Part shown: piece by piece, positions 42,597 through 53,857 of the stretch
How positions within the stretch are numbered: position 1 is the stretch's first letter
How the letters are laid out: each line of letters begins with the position of its first letter
Assembly (NCBI RefSeq): GCF_963678635.1
Contig: NC_087065.1
Span: 29,574,252 to 29,638,251 of the forward strand
Direction of reading: 5' to 3'
Length of the DNA stretch: 64,000 bases
DNA from: Symsagittifera roscoffensis
Lineage: Eukaryota; Xenacoelomorpha; Acoela; Convolutidae
Notes under the pieces: model-generated
The model's input: the letters and a program-made list of their open reading frames with translations, nothing else
Told to the model about the DNA's origin: nothing
Database searches by the model: none
Made by a program: the position numbers and the translations under genes

Positions 42597-45239
42597 GTTA
42601 GAGTCTAACTTGTGGATTAATTGAGTTGCACTTTTTTGAGGAGAACAACCACTATTTTTTCCTTTCACTGTTTTACATAGTCATAGTGCAGCGTTTTGAA
42701 TTTAAGCGTAAAACCAGATTTTGAAAGTTAATGATGCTTTGGATAGGAAGTGAATACACATTCTTGTAGTCGTCATAGACAAAAAGCAACTTTGATTTTA
42801 ACAAAACAATTGATTCTGGAATGGGAAAACATTAAAACTATTACATTATTTTTTAAAAACTAGTTGCCAGCTAAAGCTGGAAATACCTGTTTGAGGATTT
42901 TCAAATTTTTTTAAAGATGCGGAATGAAACGGGTAACTTCAAAAGTTCAAAAATTGAGCTTCATCCAAACCATTAGTTGGTTCTTTCGTACAATGTTTTT
43001 GAACAATTTCTGTGGCGTAGCAGCTTTTGCACGTAAGCTTCCGACAACTAACGTAAAATTGACATCAGACTTGGCTGGGAAACTGGGAAACTTTCGAGAA
43101 AGGTCAAGTTTTAAAAAACAAACAAGAAACCAAAACCTTGACTTTTGTAAGGGCCATAATATTTTGCTTATGAAAATTCGTATCTCTCTGGTGATACAGG
43201 GAAAATTTTTTTCAAAGCTTTCTTTTGAATGAACTCAAAACTTCACATTTGGGCTGGTAGGTTTGGAGAAAAGTCAAAAAGTTTCAAAATGCGTAGCCAA
43301 TATTGCTTGGAATTTTCCCTGAATACGTTCTCTCCTTCAACCCACGATGTTCGATTTGGCGGGATAACCTTCGAGAAAAACAAATAATTTCAAAAAAGGG
43401 TAAACAACTCAAAATTTCAGTTTTTTTGACGACCATAAAATTTTGTGGAAAAACAATTGGGCATAGCCAATATGCAGAGGAGCTTCAAACGAAGAAAGTT
43501 ATAACAATTTATTTTTGCCGCCCAGTAGGCAAAGTCTGATAGAACATTTTTAATTTGTCATAAAAAATAGATTAGACAAGGTTATTGATTATTTAAAGTC
43601 ACTCACAAAACTTAGGATCTTAGTTTTTCAGGTTTCTTTATCAGATGTTGATTGGCATTATCAGAAAGTTTCGTTTTTTAGTAAAAAGAATTGTTTAAAT
43701 TACGTTTTCTACTTTTCAAAAGTTTCAATGGTTTTTCTTACTCTTTTTATAGTGATCGGAGCTTTGTAACTTATATATCGCTTATTTGGTTGAGACTTAA
43801 TTGTTCCTCTGCGTGGCCTTTTGGAAGCTTCCATTAAAGCGTGGAATTCTGTAAAAAAGTAAAAATTTAACTTAACTGACTAAAAATATCAAACCAAGTC
43901 TTATAGTCCAAAATTGAGCCTACTCAATTTGGTATGCTTCAAATATCAGGAAACAAAATTTTCTTTAAAATTAATTAAAGCAATTGTTTTATAAAATTTC
44001 GAGAAAAGTTCCAAAAATCCCGGAATTTGATCAAGCTGATTTTTTTTCTTATGATCAAAGTTTTTATTTATAAAAAACAAACTCTGTTATGTTTTTTACC
44101 TGTTTTATTGATCCAAAATTTCAGATCTGTGGAGTGATTTTCGAGAAAAACCAAAAAGCTTGAAAAGAAAAGACGGCCAAAACATTAATTTTTTGGCTGT
44201 TTTCGAAAGTTATAACTGTTCGCGTAAGAAATGTGAGAGTAACTTTTCGAAAGTTATAACTGTTCGCGTAAGAAATGAGAAAAACTCCGCTTATGCAGCG
44301 GAGTTTTTCCCCAATCTGTTTTATCCATTGGACCCAAAATCACAAACTTAGGAAGGTATTTTTTGAGAAAATGTCAAAATTCTAAAAATTTATGTCAACA
44401 ACTCCCCCATACACACCTTTTCGAGGGCTGTAGAAAGTGGGGTAAGGAAAAGTGAAAAATGGTAGAGTAGTTTTTGAGAAAAACTATTTTTTTGGAAAAG
44501 TGAAAAAAATTCCAAAGCGTCTCAAAAAAACTCGATTACATATATTTTCATAAAACTTATTTTTAACAAACAGGAATCTTTAGTTGCTTACGCTTACAAT
44601 CCAAACAATGTACAAAATATTTCAAAGTTTCTCGTCTAGTTTCTGCAAAGTTTCTGGTAACTGTTCTTTCAATGGAGGAAGTCCCCAGATCTCAAATTCA
44701 TAAAAATATTCAACTGAATTTTTGGATAAAATTTTGCGATCAACAACTCTTCGTCGATAAAATGTCATTTTTACTTGATTGCCTAGTCGTGTTTTGCTCA
44801 TTTTCCAGAAATAAATTCAATGTTTTTATAAAAACTGATTCGGACATCGTTTGGCTTTTTATGGTTAAATGATGAGTTATTCACCTCGGCTCGGGTAGAC
44901 GGTGTGGTACGGCATAGACATTGGTGTCTAGCGGTGACATTTTATGATTGAATTGTGTAAAATATGGTGATACTTATCAGTTCAAGGTCGGGACTGGTCT
45001 CCAATAAAAACCACACTTAATGTGTGAGTCTGGTCACTCTTTTAAAAACCGTTAAAAGATGAAAGATTGCAGTATTTGACAAGCTTTCCTTTATGAACAA
45101 CTAATTTCCACTACCTAATTCAATCCATAACTGAGACATTTTGTTTTAGTCAATGAGGTTACCACATGGATAGGTTGTCATTTCGCATGGCGCAGCCAGC
45201 AGTTTCGACCCTCTAGGAGCGAAGTTGTAGAGGAACGAG
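42597..45239. other. Left part of intron 2 without a gene
   Basis: AT-rich with repeated short motifs such as 'tcgagaaaa' and 'aaaatttcaga' at irregular spacing over 43.0-44.6 kb, which suggests an old degenerate tandem repeat. A plus-strand open piece at 42,924-43,232 has no recognisable character. At 45,186-45,200 'tggcgcagccagcag' lies just upstream of the gag remnant, where a primer-binding site would be expected, but I cannot confirm it. Confidence 0.35.
44201..44308. repeat. 33-base direct repeat followed by a perfect 11-base-pair hairpin
   Basis: The sequence starting 'tttcgaaagttataactg' and ending 'cgcgtaagaaatg' occurs at 44,201-44,233 and again at 44,245-44,277. Immediately after, 'aaaaactccgc' (44,280-44,290), loop 'ttatgca', and 'gcggagttttt' (44,298-44,308) form a perfect stem. 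It lies in intron 2. The significance is unknown. Confidence 0.75.
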
Positions 45240-46090
45240 AAAAGTTTCGGTGGTACCTGCATTTTGGCATAAGCCAACGCCAGATCCACCGTTTACGTGG
45301 GAATTCTGGAATATCCATTTCTTTTTAGCTATCATTCTTAGGGAACACTGCGATCCAAAAGATCTTTCAGCTGACCCAGTGGAAGTATTCAATGACCATC
45401 CCCTCAGACCAGTAAAGATTACTGAGTCAGATAACGAAAGTGAAAGTAGCAACAATATCGTCGGAGAGCAAGCAGAAGTCAGAAAAGGAAATGAAATCAA
45501 TGCAGACTGCAGATAGGAGAAGGAAAGGCGCCTTGTTAGGGCAAAGCGTATTCTACCATGAGGTTGATCAGCGAGACAAGTCATTTTTTATTTTGTCTTG
45601 GAACAGAAGTGACACGTTTCCTCCAAAGCTTCCGCACATTATTCTTCCCAATATCAATTTCAAGGAAAGTTCTGCCCAGTGTGAAGGCCTACTCAAAAAC
45701 GAGGAGAACTTCTTATGTGAAGGCATGCACCTCCACAACCCTTACCAAGCAGACCGTGAAGGATTGGAATTTTTTTTCACAAGACTCTCAGGTCAAGCCG
45801 CCTTATGTTGCTCGACAGTAGCAATCAAAAAAAAGGTAGACGAGAAACTTTTCTTGCAAAAAGCAAATTGAAAGTTGTCCAAAGAGAGCTTTGTATTCTT
45901 TCGGGAAGCACCCCTGAGGAAACCCTCAGATTGCCACTTTTACAAGAAACACGGTATGCAACAGCTTCTACCTAGCAGAAACAGCTGGGAACAGTCTGAA
46001 TTTAAACGCATCCTACCAAAACAACAGTTTTTCATTCAGGGTAAAACAGGAACCTACACTATCAGTTCAGAAAGGGAACAAAAAACAGAA
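45240..46090 (+). pseudogene. Second gypsy-type element: gag, decayed
   Basis: Plus strand. 45,250-45,516 reads PTPDPPFTWEFWNIHFFLAI, then REHCDPKDLSADPVEVFNDH and an acidic linker. 45,440-45,871 in another frame gives RRKGALLGQSVFYHEVDQRD and, near the end, FFFTRLSGQAALCCSTVAIK. 45,875-46,093 continues it. The order (Trp-rich start, acidic linker, helical capsid-like part) fits a gypsy gag different from the one at 16-18 kb. Frameshifts break it into three. Confidence 0.6.
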
Positions 46091-46700
46091 TAAACCGGGC
46101 CCAAAATCAGAACACTTCCAAAGGAAAATTGGACAGATCAACCAACAATCAGACATCTTGCTAATTTTGTGGGAAGGTTTATTCCCCAATTCCCAAATCA
46201 TCAAGCCCAGCGAGAGGCGTAACCTGTATATCTTGTAATACAAAGGGACATTTCCCTAGATGTTGCAACTCAAAAAAGAAAAGAAAATTTAGACTACGGG
46301 TCAGATTCAACAGCAGAAGAAGGTATCAATGTCATCATTTCAGATGGTGAATCCTCGATCGGTTATCTGAAAACATTAAACCTAGAAACCCAACATACCA
46401 ACATCCATTTTCAGCGAGGAAAGATCTATCCCCTACTTTACATATCAAATCAAACCCCAAACTATTTACATAGAAAAGTTTCAACATTATAAACTCAGTT
46501 CCAGGAAAAATCAAATGCCTTTAAGTTACTTTAAGAGTGAGAGTTCGATTTTCAAGCAACTGTAGATACTGGTAGTGCAGCATCGTTCGTCAAATTAACA
46601 TAGCACACCTCCTCTTAAGGACCGGAAAAAGTTAAAAAAGTACCCTAAATCCTGACTCCCTATTGACATATCCTGTGTAGTCTATGTAGACTATAACCAT
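46091..46700 (+). pseudogene. Second gypsy-type element: zinc knuckle and protease
   Basis: Codons 46,225-46,266 encode CISCNTKGHFPRCC, an intact C-x2-C-x4-H-x4-C nucleocapsid knuckle. At about 46,558 the frame reads FQATVDTGSAASFVK, with the protease active-site DTG intact (46,565-46,573). The frames around it are broken by stops. Both motifs being intact while the RT is damaged suggests decay without selection rather than long-term conservation. Confidence 0.7.
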
Positions 46701-47660
46701 AAACCGGTAGAATTTTTTGAAAATCCTGTCACAGATATATCATCGTTAGGATTAAAAGTCTAATCAGCCAAACGATCTATAACAAAAAACAGAATGAGAT
46801 GTTTATTAGGCCTAGATTTTCAAGCCACAATAGTGGCAAAGACGACCCAATCCCGATCACACAAAACTTTAGAAGAAGAAAACGAATTGACGGATACCTT
46901 TATTTATTGGAAAACTTTTTCTTTGTAAGTAAATGCAAGGTAGCTTCACCAGATTAGGAAGATTGAAGAATCACCGTGTTCGAAAACTTTTAAAACGACA
47001 CTTTTTCTAATTCAGCAGAAGGGTCGAAGGGCACCGAAACAAAATCAATAAAAAGTACGAGAGGAACTAGACGTCTCATCAAAGAAGGCCATATCGTGAA
47101 GCTGAATAGTTGCACAAGCAAATACTTTGTAGCATCCGTTGTCATCACGGTAAAGAACGCTGGATCAGTGTAAGTAGCAATGGACGCCAATCCTATATAC
47201 GCTCAAATTTCAAAAAACCCAAACCAAATGCCGAATTTGTTGGAACAACTGAATGTAGCTGCCCGAGAAGTCAATTCTAACATACCAGGTGAAGTTTTTT
47301 TCTTCTCTTTAGATCTGAAAAATCCGTTTAGATAGCCTAAGCTAAGCGAATCAGTCATCAACCATTGCACTTTTAACATTGTATGCGGAGACACCTCAGG
47401 CACATATCGTTTCAAAATTGGTTTTCATGGACCTTCTGATACGCTTAATGAACTTCGGAAGGCAATGGATAATACTCTTAGTGACATCCCCATGGTTATT
47501 TGTTTTTAGAATATGCTTTAATTGGTACCAAAGGTCGCTCTCCGCTCACAATCAATTAGTAGATAAGTTACTCGAAAATTTAAACAGGGAGTTTCGCATT
47601 AAAACTATCCGAAAGCAAGTTTTTGGCGAAGAAGATTTCTTGGATCGCTTTTGACATTGA
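46701..47660 (+). pseudogene. Second gypsy-type element: reverse transcriptase, decayed
   Basis: Plus strand. MRCLLGLDFQATIVA at about 46,795 is the end of the protease region. From 47,080: HIVKLNSCTSKYFVASVVIT, VAMDANPIYAQISKNPNQMP, then motif A FFFSLDLKNPF (catalytic Asp present), then TSGTYRFKIGFHGPSD (motif B region) and LRKAMDNTLSDIPMVICF. Motif C, where FLDD is expected, is lost: an extra base and substitutions leave LEY at about 47,510. The copy therefore cannot be active. Confidence 0.75.
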
Positions 47661-48420
47661 CCATCTTGCTTGTAAAGCAAAACAATCATAATTTCAAGCA
47701 ATTTTAGAACTCATACCCCCAAAAAATTCCATAACAGTTAAAATCTTTTAAATATTTTCAACGATTTTTACAGAACTTACAGTTATATACCGAACCCCTC
47801 CGACCATCTTTAACTTTATCAAAAAAAGAAAAATTCATCTGGGACAAAATTCAACAAGACGACTTTGATGCTAACTAAAAAATATATCAGATCAGGAATC
47901 AAATGTGACACTAGCCAAAATGGACTGAGAGCAGCCCTAGAGCAACAGATTACAGATGACACCTAGGTAACGATTTATGTTGCATCTAGATTTCTCAATA
48001 TCCAAGAGAATAAAAACAGTACCAATAAGCCTGAGCTCCTAGCCACAGTTTCGTCCCGCGAAATTTTCAGGAATTATCTTCTTGGTAACAACTTTGAAAT
48101 ACTTACTAATCTTGAAGCCAAAGTTTCAGCCTTGAAAACTAACAGAGGTAACAAATCATATCAATCAAAATTGACCAGATGGGTTTTCATCTTTTAATTT
48201 CGACATATGAAACATAGAGTCTAAATTAGTAAATGTCGATTTTTTATCCAATTATTCCATTTTTAAGGCTCCCGAACCACTAGTTTCAATAAACAATTCG
48301 TAGTCCAATAATTTCGTCATTTCTTTTTCAACCTGTGATACATTAGAAAAAGTAAGCAAGGAAAAATTTTCAAAAAATAGACCAGAATATTCTCAAAAAT
48401 CAATTTATCATTCTAATTTG
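47661..48420 (+). pseudogene. Second gypsy-type element: RT connection and RNase H, truncated
   Basis: Plus strand. LKSFKYFQRFLQNLQLYTEP is the RT/RNase H connection. At 47,905 onwards come KCDTSQNGLRAALEQQI, then IYVASRFLNIQENKNSTNKP and FRNYLLGNNFEILTNLEA, the RNase H motifs. They are followed by YQSKLTRW and then weak VDFLSNYSIFKAPEP. The catalytic DTS start (CDTSQNGL) is kept. No integrase follows: at about 48,460 the sequence changes to the 1.8-kb tandem array. The element is therefore 3' truncated. Confidence 0.7.
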
Positions 48421-48900
48421 ATAATCATGGGCTCATTTTACCCCAAAGCTCTAAAGTCAAAAACACAAAAACTTCACCCAAACAATTTCATTGAAAAATC
48501 CGACGAAATTTCAGCCAAAAGTTTCCACCAAACAGGAGCGAGCAAATTTGCAAACTCTACGCAAGAGGGCAAAAAATGTTGTCAGGTAGCTGATCCAATC
48601 AAAATTGAGGGAAATTGCACTGTTTCGCATGAGGGCGGGAAAATTATAACTCCCAGAATTAATTTATGCACAGCCGGTAGAGGGCGACCGATTATTACAA
48701 AAAAAATCCCGCCAAATCAGATGTTAAAATAAAAAGTATACAAATGCTCACCTTTCTAGCCCATCTATTCCCACCAATTCAATTTATGCACAACCGAAAG
48801 AATGCGACCAATTATGCGCAACAGAAGTTCATATGCAAACTTTTCCCGCATTTTTTTAAATCCAATCAGAAATCAGAACCAATTCAGTCGTTTCTTAACT

Positions 48901-49119
48901 CTATTGAGCAATACTTGACCCGCTTTGTCGCTGGATTTCGGCCTGAGCCGCATCGTCTAGTGTGCTCAATCCAGGGTTCTTCCGGCTATTGCGAGTACGC
49001 ACCTCAAGTACTTGATAAAGAGTCGCGTTCCCCTGCGAATCAGTTGCTAGCACGATTCCCTTCGATTGCTTGTCCTCCGGGTTCCCCTTCTCAGGACTCG
49101 GGATAATCTGCGGAATCAC
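48901..49119 (-). pseudogene. Array minus-strand reading frame, copy 1
   Basis: Open on the minus strand: IIPSPEKGNPEDKQSKGIVL, ATDSQGNATL, then VRTRNSRKNPGLSTLDDAAQ. About 45 bases present in copies 2 and 3 (the DRFRxxxFYQGLEA part) are missing. Function unknown. Confidence 0.35.
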
Positions 49120-49720
49120 TACTTAGTTCTTCGTAGCTCCCCTAGGACGGTTGTTCGTTGTATCTGCTGACTCTGGGGCTCCTTTTTATTACCCTCCTCC
49201 TCCGAGCTGTCTTTCGTCTAGATATTTGCAGCTTCTGCTGTAACCACACTGGTGAAAAAATGTTCCCCCAGAAATTTTGGTGTTTTGCAATAACAAATTA
49301 ATTATATTCCCTGGAAACCAATTACAATGTTAGACCTATTCCGTGGAAACCTGTGACAAATTAAAACGGTCAAAAATCAATTTAATAATGTCGTCAAAGA
49401 AATTATGCATGCTCTCAGTTTAAATTGGTAAAAACAATTTGAACACTGAACTGTTCTGTTATGATCTCCAGATTGAAAGTTGCATCCAGTTCAGCCTTGT
49501 GTCTAGATCTTTTTTTTGCATCTATCTAATTTTTGTGAGGGCAGTTGTTTTAACTGCTGAAATTACTTGTCTCATCCGCCTTTATGGTTATTGTTGACAA
49601 AAGTATTAACCAAACTCACAACTAAAAAAACGCGTAAGCTTTGACATCAAATATATTTATTTTCTCATTGTGTGTAAGCAAAGACAGTTAACATTAAATG
49701 AAAACTTAAAAAACAATTAG

Positions 49721-50035
49721 ATGACTGAAAAGGCACTCCCGGTCACCCGTAGCAGACCTGAATATTAAATGAAGCTCAACCAGAGCTCCGCTGACCCTTT
49801 TTTGACCTCGTCACCTCGGGAAACAGTGCAAACTGTTAAAGATCGAACAAGCTTCGAAAAAAGCTTGCGAGAAGAAACTTCTTCCCCAGCGTTACAACAT
49901 GCCCGGAGAGACACCCTGTTTGACAGCGACAGTGACAGCTACGCCGGCAGCTATTTTTTACGGAGTCGGGTCAATGCCGCCCGGCTACAGACAGCCCAGC
50001 CGACAAACATAAAAAAAAAAACTTTTGGGACGTGA
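49721..50035 (+). pseudogene. Array plus-strand reading frame, copy 1
   Basis: MTEKALPVTRSRPEY followed by TAA, then open from MKLNQSSADPFLTSSPRE to KKTFGT. The main core (RDTLFDSDSDSYAGSYFLRS) is in frame. Broken only at the start. Confidence 0.4.
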
Positions 50036-50631
50036 CACCGAGGGAACCCAAAAGGGCAATTTGCTTTAGTGGCCTGGCTGTTTAAGACTAAAATTATACT
50101 TTTAAGAATTTTTTTTAAAAAACTTCAGTAGTTTTACGTGTAGTTCTACATAATTTAATTTGATATTGTTTTAGTTCCAATATAAACTAAATGATCAACA
50201 TCAAATTTCTCAGTTTGAGCAAATCTTGCACAAATATTTCGAAAACACAAAATTTTAACCAAACAATTTCATTGAAAAATCCATACAACAAAAACCATAC
50301 GGGCGATGAGATTTCAGCCAAAAATTTTTACCAATTAGGAGCGAGAAAATTCAGAAATTCTACGCAAGAGGGCAAAAAATGTTGTCAGGAGCTCATCCAA
50401 TCAGAAATGAGGGAAATTGACACTGTTCCGCATGAGGGCGGAAAATAAAAAATTATATCCAATCAGAACGCCCAAAATTAATTTATGCACAGCTGGTGGA
50501 GGTCGACCGATTATTACAAAAAAAAATCCCGCTAAACCAAAAGTAAAAATAAAAAATATACAAATGCTCACATTTCCAGCCAATCATATCCAAACAATTT
50601 AGTTTGTGCACAACCGAAAAAGTGCGATCAA

Positions 50632-50961
50632 TTATGTGCAACAGATGTTTATATGCAAAGCTTTCCCGCTTTTTTTCAAAAGCCAATCAGAAGCCAGAAC
50701 CAATTCAGTCGTTTCGTAACTCTGTTGAGCAACCCTTGACCTGTTTTGTCGCAGGATTTCGGCCTGCGCCGCATCGTCTAGTGTACCAAACCCCGGGTTT
50801 TTCCGGCTATTGCGAATACGAGCCTCAAGTCCTTGATAAAAAAACTGCGGGCGGAAACTATCGATCGCGTTCCCCTGCGAATCAGTTACTAGCACGATTC
50901 CCTTCGAATGCTTGACCTTCGGGTTCCTTTTCTTAGGACTCGGGATAATCTGCGGAGTCAC
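50632..50961 (-). other. Array minus-strand reading frame, copy 2 (109 codons)
   Basis: Open on the minus strand: MTPQIIPSPKKRNPKVKHSK, GIVLVTDSQGNAIDSFRPQF, FYQGLEARIRNSRKNPGFGT, LDDAAQAEILRQN. The order is the same in copies 1, 3 and 5. It probably continues upstream in a shifted frame (about 51,100 to 50,960: VTTEAATI and onwards), giving a product of at least 150 codons. It is divergent to the plus frame, whose start is about 450 bases to the right. I do not recognise it. Confidence 0.4.
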
Positions 50962-51566
50962 TACATCTTTCTTCGGAGCTCCCCCGTCTCCACACTGGCT
51001 GGCTCCCCAGGAGGGTTATTCGTTGTATCTGCTGACTCTGGGGCTTATTTTCGTTGCCCTCCACCTCTGAGCTGTCTTTTGTCTAGTTTACATGAATAGT
51101 TGCAGCTTCTGCTGTAACCACACAGGTGAAAAATTGCTCCCCCAGAATTTTCGGTGGTTTGCAAAAACAAAACAAATCTATTCTGTGGAAACCAATGACA
51201 GTGTTAACCCCTTTCCGTGGAATCCAGTGACAAGTTAAAACGGTCCAAAAACCAATATAATAATGTCGTTAAGCAAATTATGCATGCTCTCTTTTTATGC
51301 TGGTGAAAATAACTTGAACATTAAAATATTCTGTTATGTTTTCCAAATTCAAAGTTGCACCCAGTTCAGCCTTGTGCGTTCCGCGTATATAGTTATTGTT
51401 GACAAAATTATTAACCAAACTCACAAATTTGAGAAAAAACGCGTTAATTTTGACATTAAATATGGCGGGCAGTTGTATTATAGATATTTATTGTCAAATC
51501 TCTTTATTTTCTCATTGTGTGTCAAAAAAGACAGTTAACCTTAAATGCAAATTTAAAAAAAATTAG

Positions 51567-51917
51567 ATGACTGAAAAAGGCACTCCGGTCACCCGTAGCA
51601 GACCTGACTAATGGATGAAGCGCAACCAGAGCTACGGTGACCCTCTTTTGACCTCGTCACCTCGGGAAACCGTGCAAACTGATAAACATCGAACAAGGTT
51701 CGGAAAAATCTTGCGAGAAGTAACTTCTTCCCCAGCGTTACAACATGCCCTAAGAGACACCCGTTTGACAGCGACAGTGACGGTGACGCCGCCAGCTATT
51801 TTTACGGCGTTGGGTCAATGCGACCAGACTACAGACAGCCCAGCCGACAAACAGAAAACAAACTTTTGTGACGTGACATCAAGGGAATCCAGAAACGGCA
51901 AACAACTGGCTGCTTAA
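51567..51917 (+). pseudogene. Array plus-strand reading frame, copy 2
   Basis: MTEKGTPVTRSRPD then TAA then WMKRNQSYGDPLLTSS. A single base is missing at about 51,765 (after RDT), shifting the acidic patch out of frame (RLTATVTVTPP). Broken. Confidence 0.4.
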
Positions 51918-52199
51918 GACTAAAACTGGATTTTCTAAAGAGTTTTTGGAAAATTTCAGTAGTTTAACTTGTAGTTTTATATATTATTTTAGTTTTAAAA
52001 TAAAAGTAAATGATCAGAATCAAGTTTCTCAGTGTAAGCAAATCTCCCGCAATTATTTCGAAATCACAAAATTTTACCCAAACAATTTCATTGAAAAATC
52101 CATAGAAAAAAAACCATTAGGGCGACAAAACTTCAGCCAAAAGTTTCCACAAATCAGGAGCGATAAAATTTGGAAATTCTACGCAAGAGGGAAAAAAAT

Positions 52200-52520
52200 G
52201 TTGTCAGGAGCTCATCCAATCAGAATTGAGGGCAATTGACACTGTTCCGCATGAGGGCGGGAAAATATAAAAGACATCCAATCAGAACGCCCAAAATTAA
52301 TTTATGCACAGCCGATAGAGGTCGACGGATTGTTACAAAAAAAAATCCCGCTGAATCAGATGTAAATATAGAAAATATACAAAAGCTCACATTTCTAGCC
52401 AATCATACCCCACCAATTTAGTAAACCGAAAAAGTCCGATCAATTATGCGCAACAGATGTTCATATGCAATTTTTTCCCGCATTTTTTAAGCCAATCAGA
52501 AGCCAGAACCAATTCAGTCG
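52200..52520. promoter_or_regulatory. CCAAT-rich, GC-box and TATA-like region of the array unit (example: copy 3)
   Basis: 'ccaatcagaattgagg' at about 52,215, 'gagggcggga' at about 52,254, 'aaatataaaag' at about 52,263, 'ccaatcagaacg' at about 52,279, 'ccaatca' at about 52,400 and 'ccaatcagaagcc' at about 52,493. Equivalent clusters occur in the other copies. NF-Y-type CCAAT boxes together with a GC box and an A/T-rich box suggest a promoter, perhaps of an LTR. The direction of transcription is not established. Confidence 0.4.
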
Positions 52521-53102
52521 TTTCGTAACTCTGTTGAGCAACACTTGACCAGCTTTGTCGCTGGGTTTTGGCCTGAGCCGCATCCTCTAGTGTACCCAAT
52601 CCAGTGTTCTTCCGGCTATTGCGGGTACGCGCCTCAAGTCCTTGATAAAAACACAGCACGCGGAATCTATCGATCGCATTCACCTGCGAATCAGTTACTA
52701 GCACGTTTCCCGTCGAATGCTTGTCCTCTGGGTTCCTCTTCTTAGGATTCTGGATAATCTGCGGAGTCACTACTTCTTTCTTCGGAGGTCCCCGGTCTCC
52801 ACACTGGCCCGCTCCCCTAGGAGAGTTTTTTGTTGTATCTGCTGACTCTGGGGCTCCTTTTCGTTGCCCTGTTCCTCCGATTTGTCTTTTGTCTGGATTA
52901 CTTGTATAGTTGCAGCTTCGGTTGTAACCACACTAGTGAAAAATTGCTCCCCCAGAAATTTCGGTGGTTTGCAATAACAAAAAAAATTTATTCCGTGGAA
53001 ACCAATGACAATGTTAACCCTATTCCGTGGAATCCGGTGACAAGTTGAAACGGTCAAAAATCTGTTTAATAATGTCGTAAAAGAAATTATGCATACTCTC
53101 AA
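52444..53102 (-). other. Array minus-strand reading frame, copy 3 with upstream part
   Basis: Two open pieces, 52,770-53,102 (SVVTTEAATIQVIQTKDKSE, then EEQGNEKEPQSQQIQQKTLL) and 52,444-52,770 (MTPQIIQNPKKRNPEDKHST to SDWLKKCGKKLHMNICC). One frameshift lies between them. The first piece is Glu/Gln/Lys-rich, the second has the VTDSQVNAIDRFRV and YQGLEARTRNSRKNTGLGTL parts. Function unknown. Confidence 0.4.
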
Positions 53103-53471
53103 TTTAAGCTGGTAAAAATAATTTGAACAATAAAATATTCTGATATGATTTCCAGGTTGAAAGTTGCATCCAGTTCAGCCTTGTGTCGTAGATCTTTTTT
53201 TCCATCTATCTAACCTTTGTGAGGGCGGTTGTTTTAGCTGCTGAAATTACTTGTCTCATCCGGGTATATAGTTCTTGTTGACAAAATTTTTAACCAAACT
53301 CACAAGTTAAAAAAACGCATAAGCTTCGACATCAAATATGGTGGGCAGTTGTCTAACATGCTAAAATTATGCTGAAATGTCTCATCCGATAAATATAGTT
53401 CTTGTCAAATCTATTTACTAACTCATTGAGAGTAAACAAACACAGTCAACATTAAACAGAAATTTTAAAAA

Positions 53472-53717
53472 ATGTTTAGACCTCTTTTGACCTCGTCACC
53501 TCGGGAAACCGTGCAAACTGATAAACATCGAACAAGGTTCGGAAAAAGCTTGCGAGAAGTAACTTCTTCCCCAGCGTTACAACATGCCCTTAGAGACACC
53601 CTGTTTGACAGCGACAGTGACGGTGACGCCGCCAGCTATTTTTACGGCGTTGGGTCAATGCGACCAGACTACAGACAGCCCAGCCGACAAACAGAAAAAA
53701 AAACTTTTGTGACGTGA
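53472..53717 (+). pseudogene. Array plus-strand reading frame, copy 3
   Basis: A deletion of about 80 bases removes the MTEK start and joins an upstream ATG in frame (MFRPLLTSSPRETVQ). The core to DTLFDSDSDGDAASYF is in frame, after which the ending differs (YGVGSMRPDYRQPS). Confidence 0.4.
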
Positions 53718-53857
53718 CATCAAGGGAATCCAGAAACGGCAAACAACTTTAGTGGCCTGGCTGTTTAAGACTAAAACTATATTTTTAAAAGAATTTTTGG
53801 AAAATTTCAGTAGTTTAACTTGTAGTTTTATATATTATTTTAGTTCCAAAATAAACT

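Larger units (their letters stand above)
48463..50189. repeat. 1.8-kb tandem array, copy 1
   Basis: Starts within the array unit at 'aacttcacccaaacaatttc', directly after the gypsy remnant. Contents: CCAAT-rich, GC-box-containing region (48,480-48,900), minus-strand reading frame (48,901-49,119), motif region with 'ccgtggaaacctgtgacaa' (about 49,340), and plus-strand reading frame (49,721-50,035). The start of the plus frame is broken by a TAA. Confidence 0.8.
50190..52007. repeat. 1.8-kb tandem array, copy 2
   Basis: A full unit of about 1,818 bases from 'aaatgatcaacatcaaatt'-type sequence to the next copy. It has the minus-strand frame (50,632-50,961) and the plus-strand frame (51,567 onwards, frameshifted at about 51,765 by a lost base). 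Confidence 0.85.
52008..53857. repeat. 1.8-kb tandem array, copy 3
   Basis: A full unit of about 1,850 bases. The minus-strand frame (52,444-52,770) is extended upstream by another open piece (52,770-53,102). The start of the plus frame has a deletion of about 80 bases at 53,474 ('aatgtttaga|cctcttttg'). Confidence 0.85.

Noticed and set aside
45186-45200. 'tggcgcagccagcag' as a primer-binding site for the second gypsy element
   Set aside because: It begins with TGG at a suitable distance from gag, but without the upstream LTR or a known tRNA match it cannot be confirmed.
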